From: Brachionus koreanus
Lineage: Eukaryota > Rotifera > Eurotatoria > Ploima > Brachionidae
DNA: 64,000 bases
Direction of reading: 5' to 3'
NCBI GenBank assembly: GCA_016987375.1
Contig: PJRA01000005.1
Coordinates: 3,301,006 to 3,365,005, forward strand
Shown: one piece after another, positions 59,201 through 64,000 of the stretch
How positions within the stretch are numbered: the first letter of the stretch is position 1
How the letters are laid out: the number at the start of each line of letters is the position of its first letter
The notes under the pieces: generated by a model
What the model was told of the DNA's origin: nothing
What the model saw: the letters and a program-made list of their open reading frames with translations, nothing else
Databases searched by the model: none
Made by a program: the position numbers and the translations under genes

Positions 59201-62200
59201 AGAACAGCAAAAGAATGTCTCATTGAAAACCGACATCAAGAATTTTCAGCATAACTATCGGGAAATTATTGAACTCAAAGAGAGAATAGAGGATTTGTCT
59301 CGAGAAAACCAGGTATTGACAGAAGCAAATCAAAAATTGGTCAATAGTGCATTTAGTTTGGATCGAGAAAGAGATTTTAGAGAGCGTGAGAGATCTCTAA
59401 AAATCCAAATAGCTCAATTGGAGGCTACCTTGAAATCTGACGTTGGTGAAAAGGGTTCAATTTTAGACAAATTGAATTCAGAAAGAGATCAATATGATAA
59501 GCTTAATACGGAAATGAGAGAGATGCAAATTAAATATTATGAAATGAAACAAAAATATGATGAAATGAATGAAAAAATGCAGTTTTTAAGCAAAGAGAGT
59601 AACATTGATTTTAGCGAAATTGAAGAAGCGCTAATTTTGGTCAAGGAAAGGAAAGCAAACAAGAATTCAGATGAATTTCTTGGCATGGTTGATTCGGAAA
59701 AAGTGAAGGCTTATCAACGAAAAATTGTTGATTTGGAATGTACTCTTGCCGAAACTGTCAGTGAACTGGATAAATCCAGGCACTTGTTGGTCACACAAGT
59801 TAAGATAAACGAAAACTATAAAAAAGAAATGAAGTTAATAGAGAACAAGATGGAAGAGAACAAAGCTGAATTTGATACCAAAATGAATGAAGCTGCTCAA
59901 ATGCTGGATATTCGAGCAGCCAGAATAAAGGTAAGCAGTTATAAATTGATATTAATCATGATGTTAATTCATGTTTGAAAACAAAAAGATTAAACTCCAA
60001 AATTGAAAAAAATAAAAGTTTTTTTTTTTATAAACAAAATGCAAATTTTTAAAGAGACAGGTTTTTTTGGGAAAAGAACAAAAAAAATTAACTTTTACAA
60101 AAAATTATTAATATTAAATACATTTTTAATTTAAAAATGACATTAAATAGGCCTGAATTGAATAATTCAGAATAAGTTTTTTTATAAAATCAAAATCATA
60201 AAATCTAAAATTGACCCAAAAATACTTAAACCTGTAAATTTTCTAATTTTTTAAAAATCGATTTCCCTTAGATGTTAATTGTAGTTTAATAGCTTTATCT
60301 TAGAAAAATAGTACTTTGAAAAAGCCATTGACTACTCTATAGATGGCTAAAAAGCTAAATAATATAATACATCAGTCACTATGACTTGATAAAAGGAAAA
60401 AAATAAAGATCCTTCATGTTGCACTATGTTGCAATATTTTTTTAAATATACTTTTTTGTCCAAGACGACTTGCTGTCAAGTGACATAACATGGTCAATTA
60501 TTAAGCGATTTTCAGTCTGTAAAGTCAAGAACAAATAAATTTAAATTTAATAAAAAAAATTAGAGAGTTCGATACCAAAGATTGAAGATCATGCACATTG
60601 AAGTTTATATTTAATCAAATTAATTAGTTCATTCTCTCTGAAAAATTAACACTGATTTTTTTTCAAATCTTTTTTGAGTATAAAATATATAGCAGAAGCA
60701 TATTTTCAAAGTAAATATTCAAAATTAAATTAAATTTATTATGTATTCAAATATCTGGAAAATTTTTCGGGTTTATAGGGAATAGAGGTTTTAGCATTTT
60801 GGGCTTTTAAGAAGGGTTTATATGTTATAATAACTTATAATTAAAAATATGTCTCTTCATTAAATTTTTCAATTAAAGCAAATTTCTAAAAATAAAAAAA
60901 ATTATTTTTAGTGAATATTTTTATATGATTTTAAATTGTAATAATTTTTTATTTTTAAATTAATTAAAAAAAAAATATTCATCAAGAAATTCAATAAAAA
61001 ATGAAATATATTTTTGTTTTTGATAAATTATAAATAAAGCTTTTTACACATGAAAAAAATAATTCAAATATAAAAAAGATTAATTTATTGAATAAATATT
61101 TTAATATTTAATGTTATTTTCTAAAAACAAAGGGCATCTTACTTGAAAAATTAAAAAAAAATTTGTGATTCAATTAATTTATTTTTAAGAAACTTGAACG
61201 TCAATTGAGAGATGTTGCTTATGGAACTAAGCAAGTTCGCATTCAAAAAGACCAAGAAGAAGCTCCCATTGACGGAAAACGTAGAGACAGCTACAGTTTT
61301 GTTGGTGCACCAGAGCCACACATGCTTGACAGCTACATAACTTCAAATCTAGAACGCGGACAGAACATATTCGAAATACATTTAACTAAACTCATTTTAA
61401 CACCTGAGGCTCTTAAGTTAATGCAAGAAAATGATCCATCTACATTCTGCACTATTGAATTCTATGAGCATGAAATCCAGACTACGCCTGTTATCAAAGG
61501 ACAAAAGGCAGAATACAATTTTACATCTCAATATGTAATAAGAGTGGATGATTTTTTCCTTCACTATTTGCAAAAAAAGACTTCTACTATAGAGTTGCAT
61601 CAAGCTATTGGCTCTGATTACGAGACTCGAGCCGCTTGCCAGTTGTCTTTCCGAGATTTGATAGACCGTGAGAAGACCAGAATTCACGGTCAAGCTGAAC
61701 TGATTTCAGTAGTGGCCAAAAACACTGGCATTACTCTTGGCGTACTTGAGTACTGGGCTCGTTTAATAGTTCCTGTTGATCAAGCATTCCGTTTGTATAA
61801 AGAAAGAGTAAAAGCTTTGGGATACATTGCTTCAAACAATCAAGGTTTAAGCGATATAAACATTAGAAAAAAATCTGACCAAAATATGAATGAACTAAGT
61901 ATAAGCATATTACGTTGTTCTAAACTAAATTCACTAAACAGCAGTGAACAACCATCGCCCTATTGTGTATACAAATTCTATGATTTCGAGGACCAGGACA
62001 CCGAAATTATAAAAAGCTCAAATAACCCTGAATTCAACTCTCACAAAAGCTTTCCCATTCAAATGGACATTGATTTGGATAAATACTTGAAAAATTCGTG
62101 CCTAGAAATTTATGTTTTCGATGATAATCAAGACAGCAATGATCCGTCTTATTTAGGCATGGCTAAGATTGAACTAATTCGTTTATCACATGACCAAGAA

Positions 62201-62999
62201 ATAAAGGGAACTTATGAGCTAAGACGAGAAGATGGATCAAGTAATGGTAGCATAGATGTGACCATGTACTGGCAGTATACCTATCTGCCTCCATCAGCAT
62301 CTACATTTAGCGCATCAGGCTCCTCAGCAGCTAAAAAACAAAACGAAAAACAGAACATCCTAGAAAGAGCAGTTCAAATGAGCTTTAAGAATGGAACACC
62401 TCCAGGACAGTCCCCAGTACTAAGCCAACAAGGCAGCAGAGGGGCTAGCAGACCTGCTAGTAAAGTTTCCAGTCGTGCTGCTAGTCAAAATGGCAGTCAA
62501 ATCGCTAGTCGCGTAGCCAGCCAAACTGGTAGTCAAGCTGGCAGCAAATTGGCTAGTCCTAGATCGCCAACAAGTCAAAATGGAGAAAATGAAAAAAAAC
62601 ATTCAGACACAGACTCGATCGGCAATGCAACTTTGTATCGTGTGCCAGATTCAAACAATCAAGATGAACATTTTAATGACACTTTTTTCGGAGACCAAGC
62701 TACAGATGTGACTAGACAGTATCGTGAAACATTGGAAACAAATAAAGTGTCGGACAATGATGATGAAATAGATGAAGAAATAGAAGAGAATATTGAGAAT
62801 CAGGAGAGAGAATCAGATGCAGGAGGTGATGAAGTATTAGGAACGACTATGCGACGAAATTTTAAAAATTACATTGCCACAACTAAAAGTGATGACGTAG
62901 AGGCCAGCACTTGGGATCCAAACGATACTAATCGAATTGCCAAAAATGGAGATGAAAATAATATAATTATTGAGATTAATAGTTTGAAATTTAATGAAG
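56246..62999 (+). CDS. RPGRIP1L: RPGRIP1L (MKS5/NPHP8), ciliary transition-zone scaffold, 5' 11 exons
   Basis: Exons inferred: 56246-56258, 56312-56459, 56517-56596, 56650-56747, 56796-56888, 56944-57086, 57138-57281, 57370-57414, 58967-59072, 59127-59930 and 61190-62999. All stay in phase, giving about 1161 residues before a donor at 63000; the rest lies beyond the window. The family start EDKYLNLYDENIILKKHARKQ is followed by a long coiled coil (to about residue 560, including LDIRAARIKKLERQLRD). Two C2 domains follow, the first with EHEIQTTPVIKGQKAEYNFT, the second with PYCVYKFYDFEDQDTEII. Next is a Ser/Ala/Gln-rich SRAASQ-type repeat linker and an acidic stretch. The last visible residues (IIIEINSLKFNE) begin the C-terminal RPGR-interacting C2. 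The protein organises transition-zone assembly. The tiny first and eighth exons are the least certain. Confidence 0.9.
57720..58290 (-). mobile_element. LINE 3' fragment in RPGRIP1L intron 8
   Basis: Minus-strand frames give SVRPHLEFAI near 58225, then FKRIQRRRTKIIPIL, then LNLTKLKIRCMRGDLIQLFK near 58060, and after a frame change TNRVVNVWNS near 57895. These are the C-terminal blocks of CR1-like LINE proteins (VQRRATK...RR-RGD...VWN-LP). The 1.55-kb intron is otherwise AT-rich. The element is truncated and antisense to the gene. Confidence 0.82.
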
Positions 63000-64000
63000 G
63001 TAAGTTAAAAAAAATTAATTGAAATTTAAAAGAATGAAAATTATATATTTTTATCAATTGAAAAATCTTGAGTGAGCATTTTTTCTATTATGATGGGTCA
63101 TAAAATTTTGAGTTTTTAAAAAGATTGAATATTTTTGTTTTTAGTATCTTTGTTTTTCTAAAACTTTTAGTCCTATTATATGTTTTAAACAAACAATTTC
63201 AAGGTAAATCAACAAGGCTAGTGTGAATGTCATTAATAATCGATTAACACTTCATTTATTTAATTTTATAAAAATAATTATTCACAACTATTTTTATAAA
63301 ATACTTTTTTTCTTACAATGGTTGTACTGGAGAAAAAATCTTCGCCATGTTAAAAGATTTGTATATGAGGTTAGGAGAAGTTAGTTCTTTACTGTTTATT
63401 AATTAAATAAATATAGCAACAGTCTTTTTTGATTAAAATTCTTCAAATTTATTCAAAATAGGCGCCAAGTCATTAGACATCAATTCAAAAAAATTAATTG
63501 ATTGTATATATAATTAATAAAAAAATGCAAGTTATAGGATTTTTAATTTAAAAATTAGTTTAATAGCGCAAAATTGAACTCCCAAAAAATGTTATAAAAG
63601 TAAGTCATATTCTCTTATTGAGTATATTCTATAAATTAGAATTTTAAAATTACAAAATAATCAAAATCTTTAAATTATTGAATATATTTAGATATATTTA
63701 AAAATTACGAAAAATTCTACAAGATGATGAGAATTTTTATTGTCTTGCTTTATAAAATAATATAGTTTTAGAAATAAAGAACTATATAATTAGTTGTCAA
63801 CAATCGATTTTTTTGAATTTTTATTATTTAAAAATAGAATTTTTTATACACAGTTAAATTTAATAGCATCATCATTAATCTGTTTATTCTTTAGATCAAA
63901 ATCTTTTAAAAAATACTGATGGGTCAAAATAGAATAAGGCTTTTAAGTTTATTAACATTTTAAATAAAAGATTCTCCGCATGGATAAGGTAACAAATGTA
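63000..64000. other. RPGRIP1L intron (partial), no exon recognised
   Basis: Follows the donor at 63000. I looked for the continuation of the C-terminal C2 domain and saw none, so the intron probably extends past the window. AT-rich throughout. Confidence 0.45.

Overview
This is eukaryotic nuclear DNA from an animal. Genes are split by short GT-AG introns, mostly about 45-70 bp. The sequence is strongly AT-rich, and two genes encode metazoan ciliary proteins (WDR35/IFT121 and RPGRIP1L). The tiny introns, the AT-richness, a tandem 44-residue TPR protein and abundant decayed LINE and mariner relics suggest a compact invertebrate genome. A rotifer such as Brachionus is my best guess, but it is inference only. 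One 607-base run of N marks a scaffold gap (13916-14522).

Layout. 1-1329: 3' part of a tandem TPR gene. 1780-2585: LINE relic. 2920-10803 (-): complete 10-exon WDR35 gene, with one intron swollen to 2.8 kb by a MITE-like element, a mariner relic and a hairpin repeat. 11064-11684 (-): ZNHIT3-like. 11838-12803 (-): FITM2-like. 13195-14995 (-): LINE broken by the N gap. 15351-16061: element with long terminal inverted repeats. 17124-18337 (-): membrane-anchored trypsin-like protein with Asn in place of the catalytic Asp. 20692-22903 (+): PDIA5-like disulfide isomerase with four CxxC domains. 23330-24345: LINE relic.

25433-45966 holds the most unusual part: four copies of an Acinus (ACIN1) gene, one on + and three on -, interleaved with MIF (+) and ACSF3 (-). 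The last exon (RRM, RNPS1-SAP18 binding motif, RS tail) is nearly identical in all four, while 5' parts and flanks differ. Copy B (32800-34254) has lost the SAP domain and begins with a MIF-like N-terminus, so it looks like a new chimeric gene. Shared variants group the copies in conflicting ways, which suggests gene conversion. Between copies B and C lie two inverted-repeat DNA elements; one sits inside a LINE with a clean 8-bp target duplication.

47385-47885: another inverted-repeat element carrying AT-hook coding debris. 49065-53016 (-): PDP1-like pyruvate dehydrogenase phosphatase, its 2.5-kb intron containing a LINE relic and a foldback repeat. 53343-53895 (-): tail-anchored cytochrome b5 with an unusual heme-loop insertion. 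55255-55450: mariner relic. 56246-62999 (+): first 11 exons of RPGRIP1L, running off the right edge.

The host genes do not form one pathway. WDR35 and RPGRIP1L serve the cilium (retrograde transport and transition zone). PDP1 and ACSF3 are mitochondrial. PDIA5-like, FITM2 and cytochrome b5 are expected at the ER. Acinus acts in the nucleus in the ASAP/exon-junction complex. All exon boundaries were read by eye from GT/AG sites, reading phase and remembered family sequences; no alignment was run.
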